From the NCBI GenBank assembly GCA_021186555.1, contig JAJKFL010000005.1, forward strand, positions 47,457,135 through 47,521,134: 64,000 bases of DNA, written 5' to 3'. Below are positions 34,878 to 46,555 of this stretch, one piece after another. The notes beneath the pieces are model-generated. The model was not told the origin of the DNA, did not search any database, and saw only the letters and a list, made by a program, of their open reading frames with translations. The DNA comes from Reticulitermes speratus (Eukaryota; Arthropoda; Insecta; Blattodea; Rhinotermitidae). The position numbers and the translations under genes are program-made. Positions within the stretch are counted from its first letter, which is position 1, and every line of letters starts with the position of its first letter.

Positions 34878-35469
34878 AGTACGCACGTAAGTGCACTTCA
34901 CTTCACTTGTCCATTGTTTATTGGGTTATGCATGGGGTTATTTTTTTACGCTGTTCCACTATAGTGGTACATTGAAGTTGTGTAATGTGATCGTAGGTAG
35001 ATGTCATTTGTGTTCATTTGTATGTTTTGAATGTTTTGAGTATGCGCGCAGTAGTAAGTACTCACGTGTCCATTATCCGAACATCTGTATGTAAGCACAT
35101 TGGGCACAGTCCACTATTTTAACGTTGTTTCGGGTTTTATTGCACTGCACTGCTGTGGTAGGAACTGTTGAGTTTTTCACTGTACTGCTATGGTATTGCT
35201 ACGGTAGATGACACGGTCTCTATTCAAATAGTGCGTCGGTGGGCTAGGTGGTTTCCACGTGGAATACAAAATGTCTTCTAAAATGTTATTTTATGTGTGT
35301 TGTTTAACAACACCCTCAACTGCTACGATTATATGGCGTCGGTGACAGATGAAGAAAAGAGCACATCGAACATAAATGTCTTCATTATATGGTGTGACAA
35401 CCTCAACGCTACGATTATGGTCGTGACGATGAGGAAACATGACTGTGGTAAGACTTCAAACAAGACGTC

Positions 35470-35585
35470 GAGAGAACCTCTCAGTGCTACTTGACCATAA
35501 ATCCCATATGGATACGGTTGGTTTCGAACCTGGGCTTCAGTGGTAGAAATTCGGCGATTAACCGCCTGTGACACAGCACGGCTTC
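35470..35585 (-). mobile_element. tRNA-derived SINE, family S2
   Basis: Paralog of 3,995-4,175; the body side is eroded by small deletions. Confidence 0.55.
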
Positions 35586-35589
35586 GAAC

Positions 35590-37895
35590 TGCTATTGCAA
35601 TTACTCATTATTTTATTATTATTATTATTATTATATTTACTATAATCTTCATTATCTCATAAAAGTTTCACTTTTTTCACTGGAGTGGGCAAACAGCTTC
35701 ACGTGTGACCCATACTGTCAGTACTGCCAATTCAATGTCCTTCTTCCTACGGCATATAATTTCTATTTTAACTGACCATATTTCCTACTTTGGTTTGGTC
35801 TGTGTTTCCTGTAAATCAATTCCGTTACATACAGTGTTCTACTGATGAACCTGTCTGACCCGCCACACAGTCACTGTCACTTCAGAACTTACAACACAGT
35901 GATGATTGTTATACATATACACATATATTCTTTTGCTCCGATTCGATAAGTATTGCTATCGTGGGCCCTTATTAGTGGGCTGCAGAGGGAAATTGAAATT
36001 TTTTGTTCTTTCAAGACAGCACCGACAGTTCAGGGAGCCGAAATATAGAAATGTTGTTTCATAAATTTAAGCTTTAATTAGATTTAAAGTTAATGTTCGT
36101 GGTAAGACCGCACAATAATGGATTGAAGAGACATGCTAGGAAAGGACTCTGACCTCATTACATGCACAGTTGCTAAATGTGCGTGACTGACACAAACAAC
36201 ACTAAAAAACAATAAAAAACACCACTATCACAGCCGCGATTTGAACTCTGGACCACCGAAAACTGACACACAAATACAGTATATTAAACAGCCGACCGAG
36301 ACAGTCAGGGGATCAGCATGTTTATCAACCAGCAATCAGCAGTGCAATACGTGTGACACAGAGCCACGACAGCGTGTCATCATGCTGGCACATATGTTCT
36401 CAAAAACTAACACTAATAAATTCCGGGGTCGGTGTGTTGTACACTTAGTTACTGAAGTATCTGCAGATATGCAGCAACCACTTCCTCCACCAAGCTTCTA
36501 GTGGTTCGCACGCTGGCAATACATCACAACGATCACGCGAAACTGAGATCTTTATTACAAACAGCTTGACAGGAGCCTAATTCTTCTGATTCTTCTTGTA
36601 CGACAAACTGATAGGGAAATGTTACCCAGGGTAGCTAAACATTATTGTGGTTTTACGGCACGGAAAGTGCAACACGCATTTCGTCACCTGCGGCACGTAC
36701 TTAATTAACATGCTGACTACAGTGGCTGAACACTAAATGACAAATGTCACTACTGCAGTTCGTGCCAAAACAGCAGACACAAAACAAATTCATTTACAGA
36801 AATATATACAGTGAAAAAGAAACCACTCCAAATTTCATCACACGGCCAGTATAAAGACACGTAGGAAACAAAAGGAGAAAAATATCATACAATGAAGAGC
36901 GCCGGAAGACATGACAAAATTATCTCCGCGGACTTTCTGTAATATAGGAAAGATGATTAACAAAGTTTCCATTAGACACAAGAGGAAATGTTAGGCAAGA
37001 AGAAAAATATCGTTAATTTCAAACAAATATTCAATATGGTTTCTTTTATTACGCTGCAATTTTAGGAGCGCCCGCAAATTACGAAAAGCGACTATTAGCT
37101 TCATCATGTCTGTCTGTCCGTCCGTCCGTGTGTCCATCCTCGTGGTACAACTCGGCTGCCACTGGACAATTTTCATGAAATTTGGCGTATTGTAAGTTTT
37201 CGAATCTATGTTGAGAATCTTCAAGTTTCATGAGAATCTGACAACAATAATGGGTGTTTTACATGACAATCTATGTAACGTGATGATAATATCGCCCTGA
37301 ATTCATCTTACCATCAGAAATGTTTCAGACAAAAGTCGCAGATAAAAGACAAGAAGCAAATTTCTTGCTCAATAACTTTCTTTCCGAAAATCGTACCGTT
37401 TATGAAATAATGTGAAAAATACGGTAATGCCGGGAAGGCCACAGATGACTAATACGGAGCGTGCACTTTGCATGCTGGATACCTAAGGTTACAAACACAC
37501 ACGCACTCAGAATATGTGATACTTATTGCTTCTCCAAAGCAAAAATGGTTACGGAAACGAGCCTCCATTTTGTTCTACGCATATTACTCGTACATGTCTT
37601 GTTCTGTTGTACACGTAGAGTATTCAGAAAAGCTCAAGGTAGTCTTAAATGTGCATACGCTGGGGGCCAAAGTATTCGAAAATCTAGAAGCAACCTGCAA
37701 ATTCTAAGCGACAGAAGGATGGAAGGAATCAACAACCTTTCGGAGGACCCCCAAATATTAGGGGATGTTAGTTTTCCTTCACGGTCAGTCGCAGGTGTCA
37801 AAATCATATACGTTTTCATTCACGAGATAAGCAGGTGGTTCTCAAGCCCCTTTAATGGTATATCCGTTTTCGTTCACGGCTATTGTTCATGTTTG
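35590..37895. other. Upstream flank of the type B receptor at 39,842, with extra inserted sequence
   Basis: To about 37,040 it is a copy of 4,180-5,600. From 37,060 it is additional sequence, including a GTCTGTCTGTCCGTCCGTCC run at 37,108-37,130 that recurs inverted at 20,433. About 37,580-37,740 resembles 26,960-27,100. A long open frame at 37,461-38,048 runs through this and a SINE and is not a gene. Confidence 0.5.
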
Positions 37896-38128
37896 CATCC
37901 CCGTCAACAGTGCCGATCCCAATGGTCGCACGGCCTAAGGTGTGGGACTGCGGTCTCTCGCTTGCTGGGATTGGGGTTTCGAATCTCGCCAGGGGCATGG
38001 ATGTCTCTCGTCAAGAGGAGTCCTACCGAGTGTGGTGTGTATAACTGAGTGTGATCGTGAAGCTTCGACAATGAGGAGGCCCTGGCCCACTAGGGGCTGT
38101 TGCGCCATGAAACAAACATCCCCGTCAA
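37896..38128 (+). mobile_element. tRNA-derived SINE, family S3, with 12-bp target duplication
   Basis: Element body 37,908-38,116. CATCCCCGTCAA flanks it at 37,896-37,907 and 38,117-38,128. The head has GGTCGCACGGCCTAAGGTG and the B box GGGGTTTCGAATCTCGCC. It is 209 bp long and carries no reading frame. Confidence 0.75.
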
Positions 38129-38893
38129 TAAAAGACAATACCAAGGTGTCCAGGTATGTGGTTGCCAAATCATACTTGGTCAGTTTGAATGACGTAACCT
38201 TTGTTTTCACCCCTATCCGCCAACATGTTTAGCCAATTAGTTTCTATTAACATGTTATTTTTTTATTTAGCCCTTTTTTTATTTGCCTGCTACAGTGACC
38301 AACAAAAGAAGCCACGTTGCTAAGGGGTTGGTAGAGAATACGATTACAAAATATGAAACAGGAGATATTTCTAGGTTAGAATTTTTTTCTACAGTTAGTT
38401 ACACATACAAAAAAAATTACATGTGACGTAAGTATGGACTAGTTGTGCTGATCGTTTGGGGCTACGACCGATAGCGGCTCGTACTCTTTCAATGTTTGCA
38501 GTGTGAGCACAATTCTGACGCTGTCTCCAATTTTTCTGTTTGTTGCAGAAGCCGTGGTTCGAAACTTCTGTACCCAGTTCTTGATAGTGTTGTGATCAGG
38601 AACCTTTCAATGTCTCTCAGTGTTAAAATGTCATCTGAATATTTGTTGCTTTTGTATCAGAGTCGTTATTTATTAAAAAGTCTCTACGGCGAACGCACGG
38701 TGTACAGCCGATCACTGATCATGTTTACTAAATGGCGTTCCTAGCTGAACTCTATAACACAATTAGTTCAATCTCCTTTCCGGGCCCACCATCATACTAG
38801 GCAAATTAAAATGATGAACGAACTCTGCCCCACTCTGTATTTTAGTCCTTGTTGTAATTATACTCATTTAAGAATTTCATTAAACTAAGGCAA
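38129..38893. other. Intergenic sequence, no gene seen
   Basis: No relation to the other type B upstream regions was visible, so it is probably part of the material inserted into this copy. Confidence 0.4.
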
Positions 38894-38953
38894 CATTAGT
38901 CCAATACCAATCAACAGATGCACAAGATTGTTGACATATATAAAATGTATTTG

Positions 38954-39002
38954 AGCCCCTTACATATGTTTCAGCAAACGAGATGCCGTCTTCAGGAGGC
39001 TT
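38954..39002 (-). ncRNA. Hammerhead-ribozyme-like motif, best stem II
   Basis: Minus strand: AGCCTC, CTGAAGA (fits CTGANGA), a five-pair stem II CGGCA/TGCTG, GAAAC, ATAT, GTA, then A and GGGGCT that pairs with AGCCTC. All conserved core parts are present; one unpaired base lies after GTA. Confidence 0.45.
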
Positions 39003-39106
39003 TTAGCAGAGAACTACAAGAAATTTTTACATCCAAGTATACAGTATGGTTATTAACCATACTATATACTTGGATGTAAAATGTGCTTGTAATTCTCTGC
39101 TAAAAA

Positions 39107-39154
39107 CCCCTTGGAAGTTGGCAACTCCTTTGCTGAAACATATGTATGGGGCTC
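39107..39154 (+). ncRNA. Partner hammerhead-like motif, core degenerate
   Basis: The right-arm counterpart keeps GCTGAAACATATGTA but the CTGANGA box reads TTGGAAG. Probably inactive. Confidence 0.3.
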
Positions 39155-39213
39155 AAATACATTTTCTGTATGTCAATAATCTTGTGCATTTGTTAATTGA
39201 TATTAGACTTATG

Positions 39214-39841
39214 ATAAAATGCACGGTACATACAGTATAAAATAAAGCTACATTGCTTGATAAAAAATGGTCATTTTTAGTACATTGTTTTAATAAAGGA
39301 TTTCTCACTAAATTAAGTCAACTTCATTTCAATCATGCATACGACCTTTTTCCTCCCGAAGGGTGGGGGATTGAACGTGGACGAAAACTGACATGCCCAA
39401 ATATTAGACGACATCCTTAAAAATTTAAACGCCAGCGCGACTTAGCGTCTGCGTTTAAGGGCATCGCTTACACACATGTATCCATGAGATGCAATTGGAC
39501 GAAAGGTCCAGATATAAGACACACTAATAAGACACATCATATTCACGTAAAACTATACTCATAATATGGAAGTACACCCAATATAAACTGCATATTCCCT
39601 ACACTCAAAAATTACAACAAATGTTTCTACAGTGATACTTCCCACATACGTCGTGACTTCTGTCTAAAATATATCATCCTAACAGTCATTACTAGGCCAC
39701 ATAAAACTGTCAAATCATCATTGCTCTGTGACAATTATTCATTGTTTTCACCTCAAAAACAACGTCTCTTCTCCTTGAGTCCGCAAGTAAAAGACAAAGT
39801 TTTCATGCTTCTAAATAATTAAATTTGTCCATTCGTTACAG
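39214..39841. other. Proximal upstream region of the type B receptor
   Basis: About 39,420-39,841 is shared with 27,110-27,841 and, in part, 52,140-52,424. It ends in the acceptor GTTACAG before the ATG. Confidence 0.5.
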
Positions 39842-41912
39842 ATGACAGCATTAAAAACTAGACTGAAGATGCAGAGGACATTTCTCACTTTAATAGCGAT
39901 CGCCATATCTGCTGTGACTACAGACAACTATAACTTCGTTCCTAATACAGAGGATCAACAAATAGCTCTGTGTATACAGACAATTGTACAGCAGTACTTC
40001 ACAAGAGGGCGTACTACTCTTGTCTCTATGCCCAGTGAGGAACGACCTACTGGAAGATCTCTTCATTCTCTCCCACCCTATGATAACAATTTTACGCTGG
40101 TAAGTTTAACATTAACAAAGTTACATGACAATGTAAGCTGGCCACTTCGTTTGTTCCCACCAAAGATAACATTGCATGGAGTGGTTGAGACAACTCACAG
40201 CTACATAATTTTCACATGGCCAGAACGTAAAGACAGTGACGTCACGGAGGCACCTAGAAGCCAAGTACAACCGCTGAAAGAGGTTGAGGGTCCGTCATGG
40301 AATCCTCGAGGGAAGTTTCTCGTCGTAGTAGCTGATAATGACGGTGTTTCTCCCAGGGAACTGGGCCTGCAGATATATGTGGAATTGTGGAAAGAACACA
40401 GTATTATTGACTGCACAATACTGACCGTTGTTCGTGATAAATATCTGCCGATCAATGGCACGCATTACACTGATGTACTGAAAAAGGACACTTTGGACCT
40501 GTTCACAGGATTCCCATACCAACGTGCAAAATGTGGAGACGTTACAGACATCACTCTACTGGATCAGTGGCATCTGCATAACGGAACGTTTATACACAAC
40601 GCCAACTTATTCCCTCTGAAAACTCCAGACATCTTTCACGGCTGCCAAATTAGAGTAGGTAGTTTTGGAATACCACCGTATGTGATCTTAACAGGAAATA
40701 GCACAGACAGCGATGGCAATGTTGTGTACAACTTAAGTGGCTTAGCTGTACAGAACCTTCTTCTCGCTGTCGATACAATGAATGCCACAGTCGTGTTTCT
40801 TAAGCCGTCTGTAAGATTCACAGTAATAGACGGTTGGCATGAAATGGGAAGTTTGGTGGCCGGAATGTCAGATATTTTGATTGGTCCAGTACCACTAGCT
40901 CCAGTCTTTGTATCATCAACGTTTCAACCAAGTATTCCTTATGATTATACTGCTATCAAGTGGTTCGTTCCTTGTCCGAAATCGGTCTCAAGAATGCAAA
41001 AGGTCTTGACGACATACACATTACCCGTGTGGTTAACAATGGCCACTGTCCTTGTTCTAACAACTATACTATGGTGGTGTTTAGCTAACTGGCGGCACAG
41101 TGCTTTGAAGGATTCACGGACATTCCAAACACTGTCTTACTGTTTATACAATTCTTGGGCTGTTTCTATGGGCGTCTCTGCTACAAATATACCTAATACC
41201 TGGAAGTTCCGATTTCTGTTCCTCCTTTACGTATGTTATTGTTTCGCTATGAGCACTGTGTTCCAGGCATTCTTTATATATTATCTCGTTGAGCCGGGAT
41301 ATGGAAAGAAATTTGATGACTTTTGACGAACTGTTACAGTCCAGCGTGACCTATGGATACAATGATGTCATAGAAATAGGGATGTCGAGCACGTCCTACG
41401 AGGAACACCTGAGGTTCCCTTCCTGGAGGCGACAGGACTGCAGTGATATGAGGGAATGCATGGAACGCATTGCGAATCACTCTCAGTTGTGTACCATAAG
41501 AGTTCCACGGATTAGTGAGTACCTCGCCACTGAAATTGGTATTCAAGACATCAGTAAATACCTGTGTATCCTCGAAGAGAATGTGTTTACAACTGGTCTC
41601 GTTTCCCTGTTACGAAACGGCAGTCCCGTCTTGAACAGACTGAACGTACTGACAAGACGCTCTCTGGAAGGAGGACTTCTGGATTGATATTGGGCACAAC
41701 TCATCTGGTTAACGAAGTTACGAAGCGAAATGAGAGTTGTCGATGATGAGAAAGATTTGTATTTTGTATTTTCACTTTCTCATTTGAGCCCTGCATTTTG
41801 TGTTCTCGCATTTGGCTACGTGTTCAGTTCAGTTGTTTTCCTTGCCGAAGTATTTCTCAAGTCGATTCCCGGCCTGAGGTTCCACACTGATGTTGCTGTG
41901 GACCCAAAATAA
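39842..41912 (+). pseudogene. Type B ionotropic receptor with one frameshift and one stop
   Basis: Very close to the intact receptor at 5,787. Open from ATG 39,842 through signal peptide, N-terminal region, S1, M1, pore and M3 (FIYYLVEPGYGKK). An extra base near 41,316 shifts the frame. S2 then continues to 41,684, where CGA has become TGA (41,685-41,687) in the conserved LLDRYWA motif. The last helix and tail follow in the same frame to 41,912. The upstream acceptor and flank are conserved, so it became a pseudogene recently, or it is an allele or assembly artefact. Confidence 0.85.
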
Positions 41913-42547
41913 TCCTCTATGCCTTATGCTGTTATGGTGTTGGAGTATGAAAACTCTTACGTAACTTAGCAAAGATTAAGGAACTCAAAATATATTAAGT
42001 ATATGGAAGACAATGCATCACCGTGGAACAAAGTTAAAAATCATGATCTCTTTGAGTATTTTAAATTTGCCACATGTGTGTACTTTTTTAAGATAAATAC
42101 TCTGAAGACAGATGATGCATCTTCGTCCGAAATATGGATACGCTAACCCATAGTTTTTTAACAGGCCTATTCGAGTCCGAGCTTGAAGCCAGAATTCGGC
42201 AGATTAACCATTGAAAAAGGACGAAATACTTAAGGCTTAACAACATTTAATAAACCTGTGCTATTCCCTAAAATTAGAATGTTCACTCAGAGTTAATCAG
42301 ATCTGTATAACTTTTAGCTAATTATCATGTGAACAAGACGTGTTAACAATTGCTCTGTAACTTAAATATATGCACCTGCTGATATTTATATGTGATTACA
42401 AATATTAATAAATAGCTGTGCATAAGTTATAAATTTTATGTGATAAACATTCAGTAGTGCATTTCTCTTACAGTGACACATATCACCATGCATTATTACT
42501 ACACATTCATATTTAAAACAACACACTGTATATATGGGTTGTTATAT
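41913..42547. other. 3' flank of the type B receptor
   Basis: Matches 7,840-8,510, ending in a TA-rich run that was the target for the LINE at 42,558. Confidence 0.55.
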
Positions 42548-42557
42548 ACATATATAT

Positions 42558-43515
42558 TCATTCATTCGGCAGTCTGTCTTACGACAGGTCCGTAGCCTCT
42601 TCCAAAGCGAGTTCTCCACAGTGTGCTATCTAGTGCTTCCTCTTTCAATTTCCAGTATCTTCTCTTTTCCTTAAGGTCATCCAGTAGCTACTTACGCCTT
42701 CTTCCTCGTCTTCCCGTTATTTCTATCCTTCCTTCTAACTTTCCTTCAATCACGTGTTTTAGAAGGCAGTTCCTACGCAAGATGTGACCAATCCAGTTAG
42801 CCTTTCTTGTTTGTATTGTATGTACGATATTCCTCTCCTCCTTGACTCTGTGTAATACTTCTTCATTTCTCACACGATCGGTCCAACTGATCTCCATTCT
42901 TCACCAGCACCACAATTCAAAACTTTCCAGATACTTCTGATCTACTTTCCGAAGTGTCCACTTTTCAGCACCATATAAAGCTATACTCCAAATATAGCAC
43001 TTCACTAGTTTCTTCCTTAAATTTAAGTCCAGTTTAATGGTGAAAAGATTCTTCTTCTTATTGAATGCTGTTTTTGCCATGGCAATCCTGGATTTATTTT
43101 CACGTGTACACCTTGCATCATTTGTTATCATGCTACTCAAATAATTTAAATATTCCACATTCTCCAATTGCTTTTGATCTATCATAATTTTCATTGGGGA
43201 CGGTTGCCTTGAGATTCTCATTACCGTAGTTTCATCCACATTCATTTCCATTCCATAGCGTCTTCCAATTCCATTAGTCTATCAATCATGCCCTGTAGCA
43301 CCGTTTCTTCCCTACCCAGTAGCACAAGGTCATCTTCACATTTCACAGTGCGAATCACTTGTCCTCCTATTTTGAAGTCTCCAAATCCTTCAAGAGCTTC
43401 CTTGGTAAAGTACTCGCTGTATAAGTTGAACAGAATCGGTGACAAACAGCAACCTTGTCTAACTCCTCTTCCAGTCTTCACACTCCTCGTCTCCCCTTGG
43501 TCCAGTCGTATTTTG
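42558..43515 (-). mobile_element. 5'-truncated LINE, family L2, broken
   Basis: The minus strand encodes the last part of a reverse transcriptase: GRGVRQGCCLSPILFNLYSEY (~43,465-43,403), a CEDDLVLL box in place of the catalytic F/YADD, then a C-terminal domain (KIMIDQKQLENVEYLNYL, LRKKLVKCYIWSIALYGAE, WTDRVRNEEVLHRVKEE) in three frames, ending in GAATGAATG repeats. Short TA-rich repeats ACATATATA at 42,548 and 43,516 may be the target duplication. It lies in the TA run before an S1 SINE; the paralogous site at about 8,510 is empty. A cleaner copy of the 3' part is at 61,481. Confidence 0.8.
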
Positions 43516-43550
43516 ACATATATACACACACACACACACAATATACATAT

Positions 43551-43830
43551 AAGGGTACGCAGTTTGATTCCCGATGGGGTCGTTGGGTTTTTTCATTGAC
43601 TTGATCCTTCCGACCGCATTGTGGTCCTGGGGTCGACTCAGATTGTAACAGAAATGAGTACCAGAAGTATATCCTGCAGGGCAAAGGCGGCCGGCGCATA
43701 GGGATGACAAACTTGCCACCTTCTTGTGCCGACTGTCTTGTAATTCTGGGAGCCTCAACCTCCTGGGGCCATTAGGGCCTGTCCAGGACTGTATAGGAAT
43801 TGCTTTACCTTTATATATATATATTTATTT
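43551..43830 (+). mobile_element. SINE family S1 with the tRNA-like A box deleted
   Basis: Matches 8,521-8,850, but about 50 bases between GGTACGC and GTTTGATTCCCGATGG are missing, which removes the A box and leaves the B box. Confidence 0.65.
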
Positions 43831-43914
43831 ACCTTTTTACATATATTTCGTTTTAATATTATTAGAAAATCAACTGAATGAAATGAATTGTAATTGAATG
43901 AAAAAATTTATTAA

Positions 43915-44095
43915 TATGAAGCGTTGGTGAAATGACACGAACCGAGACAGACCCAACTACTCAGAGAAAAACAAGATCAAGCACATCTTATTCCGCCACA
44001 GACTTCATATGCCCAGCCTGGGAGTGAATCCTAGCCACCACGATGTGGGATTAGCGACTAACTGCCTGAGTCAGGACACGGACTACTTTCGCGTT
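43915..44095 (-). mobile_element. tRNA-derived SINE, family S2
   Basis: Paralog of 8,930-9,105. Confidence 0.5.
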
Positions 44096-44099
44096 GGCT

Positions 44100-45235
44100 T
44101 GGCCTTCTATAACATGAAGCCATGCAACATTTGGTAAAAATTGATGAACTACTTCAAGAGGTGAAAGAGGGAAACAAGCACACCAGAAAAGGGTTAACTA
44201 GCCTAATGCAAGAAAAGGATAACATGTTCACTTTTTAAAGTGGTAATAATGGTACAAATAATGAAACCCTACATCACTCCACCATGAGCGTGTTAATTGA
44301 AACCTGCGAAGAAGAGGCGAAATGTAAGCAAGGTGACTGGCTGTGTCAAAAATATCACATTTTACCTAAATAAGTGTCATTTCGATTGTCAGATCGCAAA
44401 CTGGAGGAAGCTGCGGGTATCGAGCACTAATGATTTATTCGCTATTTCCACAACACAACCTCAAGAAATGTTGAAGTCTTAGGTATGGATTTTATTTGTA
44501 TCAGATATAATGGTATCAAGACCCTGACGACTCATGACGTGAACTGCAGCGTCGTGACGCTTCTTAGTGTCAGAGAAACGTAAATGTCTCAGAGTACTGA
44601 AATAGCAATTGTCGATTTGTTTCAATACATGGCATTTTGAGGAAATTGATATCGATAGGAGCACTTTAACGAACCGTAAGGAAGTACGTGTATATCAATG
44701 CACATATTCAATACCGCAAACACAAACAGCTAAACAAATGTGGTTGATGAAAAACGAAAACGGAGAATAGTCATGTAGATGTCGTGAATGTCTTGAGTGT
44801 GTTATGTAATCACGCTGTCCATCGTAAATGCTACTCGGAGCTTGTGGAAGGCGACGGAAAGAGTTTTCGGTTTTGGTGAAATAATACTGATATGGGGAAA
44901 CTGAACCGATCGCAGACAAACCTGCCCAAGTGTCACTCTGTGCACTACAAATCTCACATTAAGTGACCTGGGATCAAAGTTGGGCCGCCGCAAAGAGAAG
45001 AGTCCTGTGACAGACTGAGTCACAGCAAGGCCTTGTATGTCACGAAAATAACGAGAACATAATGACAGAACAGTTTTACATGGATTGCATAACTTTATTC
45101 AAGGACAAAGCGCTTCGGCTACAAAATAGCCAATGTTGTAACTGCATCACACTTAATTATTTATTCTTCACTTACGGTTTATTTAAAGACACTGTCGATA
45201 GCTCAGAATATAGAGTGCCATAGCTGGACGATTAA
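44100..45235. other. Duplicated flank, then unique sequence
   Basis: To about 44,690 it matches 9,110-9,700. No gene beyond it; from about 45,060 a diverged copy of 2,220 onward begins. Confidence 0.5.
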
Positions 45236-45239
45236 CAAT

Positions 45240-45425
45240 AATAAATTGGAAGGGACGTGGACGTGGTTTAATTTCAGGTATTAAATTATCCTACAGGGCT
45301 TGAGGAAAATCACGAAAAATCTCAAGGAAGGTGGCAGATTTCAGGGCCGAGATGTGAACCAGGGAATTCGACGATATTCAGCAGCAGTACTACCAGCCTG
45401 ACCACTACATGCAGTAGCAACAGTA
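45240..45425 (-). mobile_element. Probable tRNA-derived SINE, family S5, diverged
   Basis: Retains GGGCCGAGATGTGAACC (B-box region on the minus strand) and the A-box-like words. Confidence 0.35.
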
Positions 45426-45429
45426 CAAG

Positions 45430-46139
45430 AAGAAGACGTTTAAAATGTGTACGCTACTGCGAACTGGTGCTTACTTCACAGTCTTGATTTGGAGGTGCGC
45501 ATATGTCACGGGCAGAGGAATCTAAACAGGACATCGCATGAATATGACGACGTTAGTCAGGACATTAATACTTAATTCAGTCACGTGGATAGGGTCATTA
45601 CTGTATAACGTATCCACGGAAAGCGGCTAAGAGTCACGCAGTGTTAACCCTTTAAGTGCATAACACACCACACTTTCAGCAACGCTTATTCTTCTGGTCT
45701 GGATTTATTTACAGCTATAAAGATCAGTGAAGTATGTCTGCTGCCAGCCCTAATGCTAAGATGCAATTGTCAATTGCTATTAAAGACTTCAAATTACAGT
45801 ACTATAGGCTATGAGGAAGGGATCTCACGAAACTCGATCAATTCTTGTCAGTTGGGATGCTTCAATTTTCTCGGTGTTAAATTACCCAGTTTAATAAAGT
45901 CTTTGTAACAGCTGCTTTACTGAATTAAGCTAGAAGTGTAAGACTAATTGTACTCGTGGGCATTGAAGAGGATTTCGCGTCTCAATGTTATTGAATATGC
46001 AGTAGAACAGGGCAAAGATGTGCCGATAGCCAAGAAAGAAACAAACATCACAAAATATGTTGTAAAATGTTATTTTAAGTGTCTTATTTAATGCTGCTAT
46101 CAACTGCTGAGATTATATAGCGTCGCTGAAAGATGAAGA
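45430..46139. other. Duplicated intergenic sequence
   Basis: About 45,530-45,890 resembles 12,790-13,140; 45,895-46,139 matches 20,990-21,230. No gene. Confidence 0.5.
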
Positions 46140-46310
46140 AATAAGCATGGATGTTAACTGAGGGCAGAATAGAATTATTCGGAGAAAACCCAGTTTCGGT
46201 GCCACTTCACCACCATACATCCCATATGCAACGTCACTATTTCAAAAATGTGCCTCCGTGAAGACAGACCGGCGATTGAGCGCCTTTGGCACGGCACGGC
46301 AGGACCTCGA
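46140..46310 (-). mobile_element. tRNA-derived SINE, family S2, uninterrupted (empty RTE site)
   Basis: Contains the single target word ATCCCATATGCAAC at 46,219-46,232 where the paralog at 21,306 carries the RTE-like element. Confidence 0.65.
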
Positions 46311-46339
46311 ATTGTTATTATTATGATTTATTATTTCCT

Positions 46340-46555
46340 TTCGGCCTCAATATGGCCCTGGAGTCGACTCAGACTCTAAGATAAATGAGTAACAGGGATA
46401 CATCCTGGTGGGTAAAGGCGGCCGGTGCGTAGGGCTGACAACCTTAACAGCTTCATGTGCCGATTGTCTAGAAATTGTGGGAGCCTCAACCTGCTGGAAC
46501 TCTCAGGGCCTGTACAGGGATTGCTTTACTTTTGTGATTTATTATTATTATCGCA
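46340..46555 (+). mobile_element. SINE family S1 without head
   Basis: Paralog of 24,710-24,943, with a shorter (TTA)n tail. Confidence 0.6.

Larger units (their letters stand above)
31490..37040 (+). repeat. Segmental duplication, copy 2
   Basis: Collinear with 1-5,560. The part from about 34,850 to 35,490 has many extra small deletions compared with copy 1; the rest is close to identical. Confidence 0.85.
38894..39213. repeat. Fold-back repeat (~320 bp) with inverted hammerhead-like motifs
   Basis: The left arm (38,894-39,050) is the imperfect reverse complement of the right arm (39,052-39,213); the centre is GGTTATTAACC near 39,051. Each arm holds a hammerhead-like core, pointing outward. 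Confidence 0.8.

Noticed and set aside
37461..38048. 195-codon open frame
   Set aside because: It runs through unrelated flank and into the S3 SINE, has no domain and low-complexity composition; an accidental frame.
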